Shown here: in pieces, positions 18,052 to 25,149 of the stretch
How positions within the stretch are numbered: position 1 is the first letter of the stretch
Layout of the letters: the number at the start of each line of letters is the position of its first letter
From: UBA6244 sp963676875
GTDB taxonomy: Bacteria > Bacteroidota > Bacteroidia > Bacteroidales > F082
Direction of reading: 5' to 3'
DNA length: 64,000 nt
Assembly (NCBI GenBank): GCA_963676875.1
Contig: OY781436.1
Span: forward strand, 1,922,001-1,986,000
Made by a program: the position numbers and the translations under genes
The notes under the pieces: generated by a model
The model's database searches: none
What the model was told of the DNA's origin: nothing
The model's input: the letters and a program-made list of their open reading frames with translations, nothing else

Positions 18052-18248
18052 GAAATTACTGACAATGGTATTGGTCGAAAGCAATCCAATGTTCTGAACA
18101 CTACCGGAACAGGTGATGGGCTTGGTATTGTGGCTAATATTATTGAGGGATATAATAAGCTTTACAACAGATCGGTATCATATACAGTTAAAGATCTGGT
18201 TGGTGAAAATGGGGGGGTGTTGGGACTGAGGTGAGGGTTGAGGTTTGA
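18052..18248 (+). pseudogene. Decayed LytS-type sensor histidine kinase, ATPase end
   Basis: Translation gives EITDNGIGRKQSN, then GTGDGLGIVANIIEGYNKLY, then SYTVKDLVGENGG. These are the N-box/G1, G2 and final strands of the histidine-kinase ATPase domain of the LytS group. After a run of seven G the frame is lost; resuming one base over restores the usual ending GTEVRVEV and a stop at 18246-18248. The 500 bases upstream (17556-18051) show no gene, and the rest of the kinase is not recognisable. It is a remnant lying just outside the left edge of the island. Confidence 0.65.
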
Positions 18249-18330
18249 CTCACAATCTAACCCTCCAGTTTGCTAAAAACCCGTCAGATCCAAAATTTTC
18301 TTCAGAAGTCCCACTATCCATCCAATATCA

Positions 18331-18370
18331 AAAAACCCGACGCACATCTTACTGATTTACATCGGGTTTT
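18331..18370 (-). terminator. Likely original terminator of tRNA-Cys, now 44 kb away
   Basis: Read on the minus strand, a stem AAAACCCGA / TCGGGTTTT with a 22-base loop ends in a T-run, a typical intrinsic terminator. It lies 12 bases beyond the duplicated tRNA-Cys 3' end at 18382. If the island were removed, it would fall directly behind tRNA-Cys (62629-62699). Confidence 0.65.
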
Positions 18371-18381
18371 AAAATTTATTT

Positions 18382-18394
18382 GAGGTACCGGACG
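18382..18394. repeat. Left attachment site (tRNA-Cys 3'-end direct repeat)
   Basis: GAGGTACCGGACG is identical to 62628-62640, which is the 3' end of the tRNA-Cys gene. Similarity continues weakly (a GAACC is shared nine bases further on). With the integrase at the opposite end, this marks the left junction of the integrated element. Confidence 0.85.
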
Positions 18395-18478
18395 AACGTG
18401 AACCAAATAGATGTAATAACCACATAATCAAAGATTTATATGCCTTTGGCTTTTGACATTAGTAAATGATTGGTAAAC

Positions 18479-19210
18479 CTAATGATAATTTAATCTTATT
18501 TCAGAAGGTTTAACTCTTGAATATTCAGGTAAAGAATAAAAAGTTATTTTATCATGATCTAGATTTTTAAATATTGCCCAATACTTTTGTAATTCTTCAT
18601 CAAAAGGAACTCCATCAGACAGGTAGTAATTAATGTTGAAAACATTAAACATCATTAAAGAGAGATAAAAAACCTCTAGTAAATACTCACATGAGTCAAT
18701 GGCTTGTTTCAATTTTATTTCCATCTTACTATAGGGAAGATCGATAGTAATTGGAGTATCATTTAATACGTCTGCTAGTTTAACTAGTGATTCTTCCCCA
18801 ACAACTAAATACGGATAATCCGGATAGTCAAAGAAGAAGATTGGAATTTTTTCGTTTTTAAGGTTGTATAAAAATTCCCAAATATAGTAGTCTTTAAGAA
18901 ATTTTATTTTGTCGGATATTTTATCAAATTGATTAGCCATAAATCTAAGGCTAGGCATATTTAATAAGCCAAAGGGATAGTATGTACGACTATCTTCACC
19001 CTCAGGAACAATTCCATTCTTTTCCCGAAAAAAAACCAGAACAGATATATCTAACACTTCAGCAATTTTTTCAAGGGTGTCAATTTTTGCTGATCCTGTT
19101 TTCATGATGTTTTGCAGTCCATTATGTGAAATTCCAATTCGACGTGCTAAGTCTTTTTGGGTGATTTTTTTTTCAACACATAACTGTCTTATTATAGATA
19201 GATTAGCCAT
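18479..19210 (-). CDS. XRE-family regulator with long C-terminal domain
   Basis: A 243-residue protein whose first 60 residues form a helix-turn-helix of the Cro/C1 type (KKITQKDLARRIGISHNGLQN, then KIDTLEKIAEVLDISVLVFF). The remaining 180 residues are not recognised; they contain aromatic-rich stretches (YYIWEFLYNL, IPIFFFDYPDYPYLVVG) and could sense a signal. It is divergent from the excisionase-like gene, with an operator-like intergenic region at 19211-19320. It is probably the island's repressor, holding excision and replication genes off. It is the first gene inside the left attachment site. Confidence 0.85.
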   Translation of the reverse strand: MANLSIIRQLCVEKKITQKDLARRIGISHNGLQNIMKTGSAKIDTLEKIAEVLDISVLVFFREKNGIVPEGEDSRTYYPFGLLNMPSLRFMANQFDKISDKIKFLKDYYIWEFLYNLKNEKIPIFFFDYPDYPYLVVGEESLVKLADVLNDTPITIDLPYSKMEIKLKQAIDSCEYLLEVFYLSLMMFNVFNINYYLSDGVPFDEELQKYWAIFKNLDHDKITFYSLPEYSRVKPSEIRLNYH

Positions 19211-19320
19211 TATTATAATCGTGTTTACAAAAAAATTTGTATTGTAATTACAAAATAAATTGTATTTATTGAATATTATTACAATTTTTGCATCACAAAT
19301 GTACTAAAATAATTGCCAAT
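19211..19320. promoter_or_regulatory. Divergent control region with TTGTA/TACAA inverted repeats
   Basis: The 110 bases between the XRE gene and the excisionase-like gene contain the perfect 12-base palindrome TTGTAATTACAA (19242-19253). They also hold further half-sites: TTTGTATTGTA just before it, and ATTGTA near 19261 facing TACAAT near 19279. This spaced set is what an autoregulated repressor operator looks like. Binding by the XRE protein is inferred. Confidence 0.5.
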
Positions 19321-19575
19321 ATGAAGGAATTAGTAATAATTGAAAAAAGTGAATTCAACAGCTCACTTAGAAATGAGCTCATTTCAATCCTTGAGGATTT
19401 TGAAAACAAAAAACGAGCTAGTCAAGAATCAAAAGTTTACACGATTAATCGTGTTGCTAAACAACTCGGACTGGCTCACGCCACCGTTTCAAAATACGTG
19501 AAGAGTGGATTGATAAAAAGCACCAAATCAGGACTTATTACAGAGGAAGCAATTAATGATTTCCTTAACAGATAA
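19321..19575 (+). CDS. Excisionase-like helix-turn-helix protein
   Basis: An 84-residue protein. The ATG at 19321 is preferred to the upstream frame extension (19288) because it gives the usual compact form. The C-terminal half is a MerR/excisionase-type winged helix (YTINRVAKQLGLAHATVSKY, then VKSGLIKSTKSGLITEEAIN), as in HTH_17 proteins of integrative elements. These proteins bend attachment-site DNA to favour excision, or act as small regulators. It is divergent from the XRE repressor and first in the rightward replication cluster. The role is inferred from fold and position. Confidence 0.75.
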   Translation: MKELVIIEKSEFNSSLRNELISILEDFENKKRASQESKVYTINRVAKQLGLAHATVSKYVKSGLIKSTKSGLITEEAINDFLNR

Positions 19576-19581
19576 AAACAT

Positions 19582-19611
19582 TTGCCAAAAACATTGGCAG
19601 GTATTAAACCG
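19582..19611. repeat. Left copy of a shared end motif
   Basis: TTGCCAAAAACATTGG (19582-19597) followed by ATTAAACCG (19603-19611). Both words recur in the same order at 62520-62561, in the integrase upstream region near the other end of the island. They could be protein-binding sites or traces of a duplicated control region. Confidence 0.6.
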
Positions 19612-19663
19612 AAACGTCCCAGAATTGCAGCCTGGGACGTTTATAAAAATTTATTTGTGTAGT

Positions 19664-19876
19664 ATGAAGACAAAAATAAACAAAAAAAATGTAGTTGAGG
19701 CAATTAGCCCAACAAAAAAAACAACCACGGCCATTATTGATAGGCAGAACCAACCTGTTCAAGTAGGTATTATTTTAAAAACGATAGTGGGAGTTTTGTC
19801 GATTGATAAACAACTCTCTTACGAAGCGGGAGAGGAGGAAGCAAAGAAAAAAGTCTTTGGTTATGGCATTCGATAA
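19664..19876 (+). CDS. Small basic protein upstream of primase, unknown
   Basis: A 70-residue protein starting at the ATG 19664 (MKTKINKKNVVEAISPTKK); the frame is open further upstream but lacks protein-like character there. It is Lys- and Thr-rich at the N-terminus with a hydrophobic middle (VGIILKTIVGVLSI). Its stop overlaps the start of the primase-helicase gene by 14 bases, which suggests translational coupling. I recognise no domain. Small genes in this position are common in Bacteroidota integrative elements. Confidence 0.5.
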   Translation: MKTKINKKNVVEAISPTKKTTTAIIDRQNQPVQVGIILKTIVGVLSIDKQLSYEAGEEEAKKKVFGYGIR

Positions 19877-21137
19877 CAACATTGACTTAGAAGTCGCAAG
19901 ACACCTAATAAGTGAAAACGAGCTTTTTTATCATAACCAGTCTTTCTATACCTATGAACAATCATACTGGAGACCCATACAAACCAATGTTATTAAAATG
20001 AAAATATTGGACGTGCTGAAAGACAAGTATAAGCAGTCTAGGGTGAACAATATTCTGGACATAATGCAGCTTGAAACGTATAGGGATTCATTTCAGATAA
20101 ACTTGAATAGTAAAGTCAAAGCAATAAACGTTCGAAATGGTCTTTTTTTCCTTGACAAACACGAATTGCAGCCACATGATGAAGAAACGAAGGTCATGTA
20201 TTCTACCAACCTTTTTGCTGTCAATTATAATCCAGATAAAAAATGTGACCGATGGTCGCAATTCGTTTATGAAATATTTGAAAAGGATGAAGACAAATAC
20301 GACAAAGTTTCATTGCTTCAAGAATATCTGGGGTATTGCTTAACCCTCGATGTTTCACAACAGAAAGCATTGCTGTTACTCGGCAATGGCTCAAATGGAA
20401 AATCCATTGTATTGCAAGTGATGGAGAAACTGTTGGGTAAAGAAAACTATTCTAACATTGAATTACACCAGTTGAGTAACAAGAACTACATTGTTGAGAT
20501 TCAGAATAAATACGTGAATTTTTGTAGCGAAATTGATAGCAAAAACAGCTTTTCAAGTGGAATTTTTAAGAGAATTGTCGCCGGAGAAACCCTTACTGGT
20601 GATGCCAAATTTAAAAACCCAATCAAGTTTCAGCCATTTTGCAAGCTACTTTTTGCCACTAACGGGCTTCCATTCACTACCGATACAACAAAAGGTTATT
20701 TCCGCAGAATAATGATCTTGAAATTTAACAGGAGTTTTGAAGGTAGCCAAAAAGATCCCACACTTGTAAACAAACTGTACCAAGAACTTGATGGCATCTT
20801 TAATTGGCTTCTCATAGGATTAGAGAGATTATATAAAAATGGACATTTTACTGTTCCCATTAGTTCCTCTCTTGAAATTGAAAAGTACTTAGCAAGTTCA
20901 AACAGTGTGGTTTCATTCATTAGTGAAAAGTGTCAAATAACGAATGAACCCGGACAATACGAAAAATACGATGACCTATACATGGAATATCGAACATTTT
21001 GTATTGAATCAGGAGACAAGCCCTTTAAGAAATTGAACTTCAAAACAGAAATTGAACGGCAATATCATGGAATTATCACTTTTAACAGAACTGGTGCTAT
21101 TGGGAATCATTTTCAAGGACTAAAACTAGGCTCATGA
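19863..21137 (+). CDS. P4-family phage/plasmid primase-helicase (SF3)
   Basis: A 424-residue protein. The start at 19863 (MAFDNNIDLEVARHL) is chosen because upstream codons (MINNSLTKRERRKQRKK) overlap the preceding gene and are not family-like. An N-terminal D5_N-like region precedes the SF3 helicase core with Walker A LLGNGSNGKS (about 171-180). Acidic and sensor segments follow (NFCSEIDSKN, PFCKLLFATNGLP, TKGYFRRIMILKF). Such proteins unwind the origin and help start replication of plasmids, P4-like satellites and integrative elements. Its presence suggests the island can replicate when excised. It is followed by the TTACAC iteron region and the Toprim primase gene. Confidence 0.88.
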   Translation: MAFDNNIDLEVARHLISENELFYHNQSFYTYEQSYWRPIQTNVIKMKILDVLKDKYKQSRVNNILDIMQLETYRDSFQINLNSKVKAINVRNGLFFLDKHELQPHDEETKVMYSTNLFAVNYNPDKKCDRWSQFVYEIFEKDEDKYDKVSLLQEYLGYCLTLDVSQQKALLLLGNGSNGKSIVLQVMEKLLGKENYSNIELHQLSNKNYIVEIQNKYVNFCSEIDSKNSFSSGIFKRIVAGETLTGDAKFKNPIKFQPFCKLLFATNGLPFTTDTTKGYFRRIMILKFNRSFEGSQKDPTLVNKLYQELDGIFNWLLIGLERLYKNGHFTVPISSSLEIEKYLASSNSVVSFISEKCQITNEPGQYEKYDDLYMEYRTFCIESGDKPFKKLNFKTEIERQYHGIITFNRTGAIGNHFQGLKLGS

Positions 21138-21165
21138 GAAATATATATTATATACCTCAAAATTC

Positions 21166-21361
21166 TTACACTTTTTACACTAGCGTTGTAATAAGCACAA
21201 TACTAGACATATGTGTAGTGTAGTTTTGGTGCAAAAAGTGTAATTTTAACATTTTCCAATCTCTACAAAATTACACCAATTACACCAAAATTACACCTTT
21301 TTTACACTTTATATATTGTTGTATATCAACCCATTTAATCCTTCAAGTGTAAATAGTGTAA
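21166..21361. repeat. TTACAC iteron cluster, candidate replication origin
   Basis: Nine copies of TTACAC/GTGTAA lie in under 200 bases. On the plus strand they start at 21166, 21175, 21271, 21280, 21291 and 21302; reversed copies are at 21238, 21347 and 21356. The central four are spaced 9-11 bases apart, about one helical turn, and the region is very A/T-rich. It sits between the helicase and the primase gene, the usual place for an origin. An alternative is a binding array for a regulator of the primase gene. Confidence 0.6.
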
Positions 21362-21409
21362 TTTTTATTTTGATATACAATATTAGAAATTTCAGTAAAA
21401 AGAAATATC

Positions 21410-22297
21410 ATGACTTCAGAACAGGTAAAAAAAATATCAATTGTTGATTTTCTTGCCCGACAAAGTATAACTCCGGACAAGATTTCCCACAACGGCCAGA
21501 CGGCCATTTTTAAATCTCCATTTAGAAATGAAAAAACAGCAAGTTTTCATGTTGACACACAGTCAAACTTATGGTTTGATCATGGACTTGGCTCAGGAGG
21601 TTCCATTGTCGATCTTGTCATGTTTTTGGAAAACATTAATTTCTATGATGCCTTAACTATGTTGCAAGGCGAAATTGCCGATCAGACTTTTTCTTTTTGC
21701 CGTAGAAAAGTCGATCAGCCGGAAGAACGGAAATTTGGTATTGAAATATCATCTGCTCAACGGATTTGGCACTATGGTTTGAAACAATACTTGACCGAAC
21801 GTATGATAAGCTTGAGAACGGCTTCGATCTTTGTGAAAGAAGTACATTTTCATTTAGCCAAAAGTGACAAAGATCATTTTGCCATTGGGTTTGAGAATGT
21901 GAAAGGTGGATATGAATTACGAAATAGATATTGGAAGGGAGGGAGTTCACCAAAGTTCTATTCATTCATCAATGGTGCTTCAAGTGGTCAGGTGACTATC
22001 TACGAAGGATTTTTTGACTTTTTATCGGGTCTGGAGCTTTCAAGAAGCATTAAACCTCAATTTGACACCATAGTATTAAACTCACTGTCGAATCTGGCCA
22101 AATGTACCGATTTGCTCTCTGAATATCGTCAGCTTAATCTTGTTCTCGATAATGATCCTGCCGGACGTGAGGCAGTTAAAGTATTCAAATCCCATCACCA
22201 TAATGTGGTAAACCATTCGGAACGATTATTCCCAAATTATAAAGATTTAAATGAATATTTGATTGGGACGGTCCGGTCAAATACCAAGAAAAAGTAA
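21410..22297 (+). CDS. Toprim primase with zinc-less CHC2-like N-terminus
   Basis: A 295-residue DnaG-related protein. The N-terminal 90 residues follow the CHC2 zinc-finger pattern (SPFRNEKTASFHV, then GLGSGGSIVDLVMF), but the metal ligands are gone: Cys is Ser36, His is Arg39 and the two later Cys are missing. The Toprim part has VTIYEGFFDFLSG near residue 197 and LVLDNDPAGREA near 245, the metal-binding Glu and Asp-x-Asp motifs. Primases of this shape are frequent on Bacteroidota mobile elements. It probably makes primers at the element's origin together with the P4-type helicase. The short length, compared with about 600 residues for DnaG, is normal for this mobile group. Confidence 0.82.
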   Translation: MTSEQVKKISIVDFLARQSITPDKISHNGQTAIFKSPFRNEKTASFHVDTQSNLWFDHGLGSGGSIVDLVMFLENINFYDALTMLQGEIADQTFSFCRRKVDQPEERKFGIEISSAQRIWHYGLKQYLTERMISLRTASIFVKEVHFHLAKSDKDHFAIGFENVKGGYELRNRYWKGGSSPKFYSFINGASSGQVTIYEGFFDFLSGLELSRSIKPQFDTIVLNSLSNLAKCTDLLSEYRQLNLVLDNDPAGREAVKVFKSHHHNVVNHSERLFPNYKDLNEYLIGTVRSNTKKK

Positions 22298-22321
22298 CCT
22301 ATTCACTAATGAATTATTAAA

Positions 22322-22948
22322 ATGGATAAATTAACCAAAAAGCAAAAAGCCAAGGAGCTGTTCAATGAAGGGCTTTCCTACGGAAAAATAGCCAACCAGA
22401 TAGATGTGGCAAAATCAACGGTACATCGTTGGATCAATAATCCCAATGGTGACTTGGAGTCGGTTTCATCAATTGAACGCCATATTGGAACGATTGGAAC
22501 GCACAAAGAAATGGAATTACAGCCAAATGGGACAAATGTTGTCTTAAACGGAACATCTTCAACAAACGAACTGAACGAAATGGAACATTCTAAAAACAAA
22601 AAAGCATTTTTAAAGTCACTGAAAATTGCCATGCCAATTGAATTCGTCAATCAAATTGTTGAAATGCTCAGCGAATATTTAGCAGCAGATAATCAAATCT
22701 ATTCAATAGGCAAGTTGTTTGTCCTGCAGGATAGATTAATACAGCTACAATTAGAGTTAGACAAATGGGCTCGCTTTAATCAAGTTCACCCTGACAATAT
22801 TAGTGACATGAAGTTGCTTACAAGTTTTTTCGAGGAAGTAAGTAGTCAAAAGGATTATTGCATTGAACTAGATACCGAGTATTTGGAATTAGGAAGAAAG
22901 TGGAAACGTTCGAGTAAGAAATGGCTAAAGAAGAAACAACCAAAATAG
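22322..22948 (+). CDS. Helix-turn-helix protein of unknown role
   Basis: A 208-residue protein. The first 45 residues form a resolvase-like helix-turn-helix (KAKELFNEGLSYGKIANQID followed by VAKSTVHRWI). The rest is polar and probably helical (QLQLELDKWARFNQVH), ending in a very basic tail (KWKRSSKKWLKKKQPK). It resembles DNA-binding accessory proteins that follow primase genes on Bacteroidota elements. It starts 24 bases after the Toprim gene and is probably in the same operon. The function is not known. Confidence 0.68.
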   Translation: MDKLTKKQKAKELFNEGLSYGKIANQIDVAKSTVHRWINNPNGDLESVSSIERHIGTIGTHKEMELQPNGTNVVLNGTSSTNELNEMEHSKNKKAFLKSLKIAMPIEFVNQIVEMLSEYLAADNQIYSIGKLFVLQDRLIQLQLELDKWARFNQVHPDNISDMKLLTSFFEEVSSQKDYCIELDTEYLELGRKWKRSSKKWLKKKQPK

Positions 22949-23004
22949 CAGGAAAGAAATTTATTGAAAAGTTTAGAAATATTAACATGTAAGGAAAAGA
23001 AAAA

Positions 23005-23238
23005 ATGGAAAACTACAAAATTGATTGTCAGCTTGCTAGTGATATTATAAATAGACTTATTTACTCTAAAAATGTGTGGATTATTAGGGAACATTTGAGA
23101 ACACTTATGGATCAGTTTTTCATCTCAGAAATTGCTTATGAACGAGAATACCGAGAAGAAATTTACAGCTCATTCCTTGCTCTTGATTATGTCCTTGATG
23201 ACATTCAAAAACTTGATTTAGATTTAGTACATAACTAA
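23005..23238 (+). CDS. Small protein of unknown function
   Basis: A 77-residue acidic, helical protein (MENYKIDCQLASDIINRLIY to LDDIQKLDLDLVHN). It starts 56 bases after the helix-turn-helix gene on the same strand and could be the last gene of the replication cluster. No motif is recognised. An upstream GGAAAAGAAAAAATGG context is compatible with a start. It is kept because of its frame and codon character, but it may be a chance frame. Confidence 0.45.
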   Translation: MENYKIDCQLASDIINRLIYSKNVWIIREHLRTLMDQFFISEIAYEREYREEIYSSFLALDYVLDDIQKLDLDLVHN

Positions 23239-23443
23239 TATCAAGTGGAAGAAATGGCACATGCGAAATGTAGGGTAGGATCGTTATACCAAAGCTTATG
23301 TTGGTCAACATGATAGCCCTTATAAATCCTTAAAACCTCATCAATATTGTAAAGTCAAGAGAACAATAAAAAACCAGCATCGATCATGGGTATAGTTCGC
23401 AATGCCTCCGCTACGCTATATCCATGACCATTCTGGCTAATTC

Positions 23444-24154
23444 GGGTCTGCTAATTTTCTCAAAAACGCGTCATTATCAACAGATATTCAAATCGTTATG
23501 TTGATAGCTGGAGGCGTAAAAACTTGTTAAAATGCACGGTTCTGGGTATTTTTACATCAAAAGCCGTGCACTTATGATCAATTACACACCTCAAAACCAG
23601 CTTAGCTTATCCTTGTTCAAGCATCCCTTCGAAAGTGAACTTGACAAGGAAAATCGCTGGGTAAAGTTGGCTCAACTGATTCCCTGGGATGAGTTGGCAA
23701 ATGTATATGCTCAACATCTTAAGTCTGATACGGGACGTTTGTCGGTGGATATGCGCACTGTCATCGGAGTTTTGATTGTGAAACACATGCTTAAGTTGGA
23801 TGACCGGGGCACTGTCCAGATGATCCAAGAAAACATCTATCTTCAGTTTTTCTGTGGTCTGAAGGGGTTCACCACAAAACCAGTTTTTGACCCCTCCTTA
23901 TTTGTTGACATCCGTAAACGACTTGGGTTTGAAGAATTTGATGCATTCAATAGGTTGATCATCGAAAAATCGGAACAACTATAACCCCATCATGCAAGAA
24001 TCAAGCGTAAGAACAAAAGCAACGATGATCCCGACCAAAGCTTGAACTCCGGTAATCGAGGCACCTTAAAAGTTGACGCCACTGTTGCCGATCAGAAAAT
24101 AAAATTCCCCACCGATGTTGGCCTTCTAAATGAGAGGCGGAAGAAGTTGGAAAA
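23444..24154 (+). mobile_element. 3'-truncated IS copy (same IS as 46551-48222)
   Basis: It begins with the terminal repeat GGGTCTGCTAATTTTCT, one base different from the intact copy's end. It includes a transposase start at 23574 (MINYTPQNQLSLSLFKHPFE). The frame is stopped by AAA to TAA after EKSEQL, relative to the other copy (EKSEQLKPHQ). DNA similarity continues past the stop to about 24153, then breaks off at a perfect 41-base hairpin. The 3' two thirds of the element, with the catalytic residues and the right terminal repeat, are absent. This copy is dead. Confidence 0.8.
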
Positions 24155-24195
24155 CACTAGTGTCATGTCAATCCATGATTGACATGACACTAGTG
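24155..24195. repeat. 41-base perfect hairpin at the IS breakpoint
   Basis: CACTAGTGTCATGTCAAT (18 bases), loop CCATG, then the exact reverse complement. It sits precisely where the truncated IS copy loses similarity. Two inverted element ends joined almost back to back would look like this, as would a miniature element. Confidence 0.75.
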
Positions 24196-24990
24196 AGGCA
24201 GAATTATTAAAGAATTATGCGTGGCATTCGCTAGAGCATGGAAATCCACAATTGTATGTTCAACTCTGCCTGAAATAAGAAAGCTGAAATGGAAATTACT
24301 CCAAGATATGCTTGCGTTTTCCCAAATCATTTTAAATGGATTTTTTAATGCATCTTCCTTTTGGACTATTATTTACAATAAAGTTGCACTACTCCGCCCA
24401 AATTGGACAAAAAATGCGATATGACATGAATATTGTTAAAGTAAAAGAACAAATTTAGATCTTGGGGCTGTGCTGGGCATAATGTACAGGTATTAGCTGG
24501 TACAATTTAGATGCATCAAAATCATCCATGTAACGCTCTCTTCGTTTTTTGGGAAGATAGGATTTCACATGTTGTTTTGTAAACGTCATTATTCGCTAGC
24601 TGCAGTCTGTCTATTAGCGACACAAAAACTTTTTTGACAAAAACAAAAGCGTAGAAACGTCCTACGTTTGTTGTTGTTTTTCTTTCACAATGAGTAACGA
24701 CACAGCCTTTTCATCACTATTGCCATAATTTGCGCAAATACCACGCAAAAAAAACAAGGTCTAGTATTAAATTTCAGTTATCTAAATCTAGATACTTTAC
24801 AAAGATATTGATGTCTGTTGTAGTTGTTTTTTGGATCAAAACATGCTTGGTACATTTAAAATAGAGTCAGAATTATTGACAATATCGACCCCAATCAGAG
24901 GTAAGAGCATAAAATGCCGTTACAAATACGTTTCATTCTCTTTTCACAGCCAACATTTTCCATCTCTTTTGCAGACTTTTAACATGTTGC
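24196..24990. other. Mostly gene-free stretch with possible small relic frames
   Basis: No confident gene is seen. On the minus strand 24455-24589 gives a 44-residue frame (MTFTKQHVKSYLPKKRRERY and on to AQHSPKI) that reads like real protein and may be the N-terminal remnant of a transposase. On the plus strand, 24197-24420 gives fragments such as EAELLKNYAWHSLEHGNPQL in frames broken by stops. The sequence is A/T-rich and looks like mobile-element debris. Confidence 0.4.
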
Positions 24991-24997
24991 ATATGTT

Positions 24998-25013
24998 CTG
25001 TTTTAGAAAACAG
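24998..25013. promoter_or_regulatory. Palindrome CTGTTTT-N2-AAAACAG upstream of GH5 copy 1
   Basis: CTGTTTTAGAAAACAG lies inside a longer hairpin (24990-25021, 15-bp perfect arms CATATGTTCTGTTTT). The same half-sites with a two-base spacer occur at 51715-51730 upstream of GH5 copy 2. In both cases the end of the palindrome is 46 positions before the first base of the -7 box. An activator or repressor site is likely. Confidence 0.65.
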
Positions 25014-25058
25014 AACATATGTAACTCATAAAGCAAGGTAATGGGGTACCTAAATTTC

Positions 25059-25066
25059 TAGTTTTG
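25059..25066 (+). promoter_or_regulatory. -7 promoter box (TAGTTTTG) of GH5 copy 1
   Basis: TAGTTTTG fits TAnnTTTG and lies 83 bases before the ATG at 25150, giving a longer leader than in copy 2. No TTTG -33 box is visible, which fits an activator-dependent promoter. Confidence 0.5.
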
Positions 25067-25149
25067 TATCGCCCATAATGTTTATCGATCTCCATACTTA
25101 TCGATACCCTTATGTTTATTCATGTTTTTAACTGATAAAAGCTGAACCT

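Noticed and set aside
18052..18248. Functional small ATPase gene
   Set aside because: The frame is broken at the G-run and the catalytic dimerisation and sensor parts are missing; called a relic.
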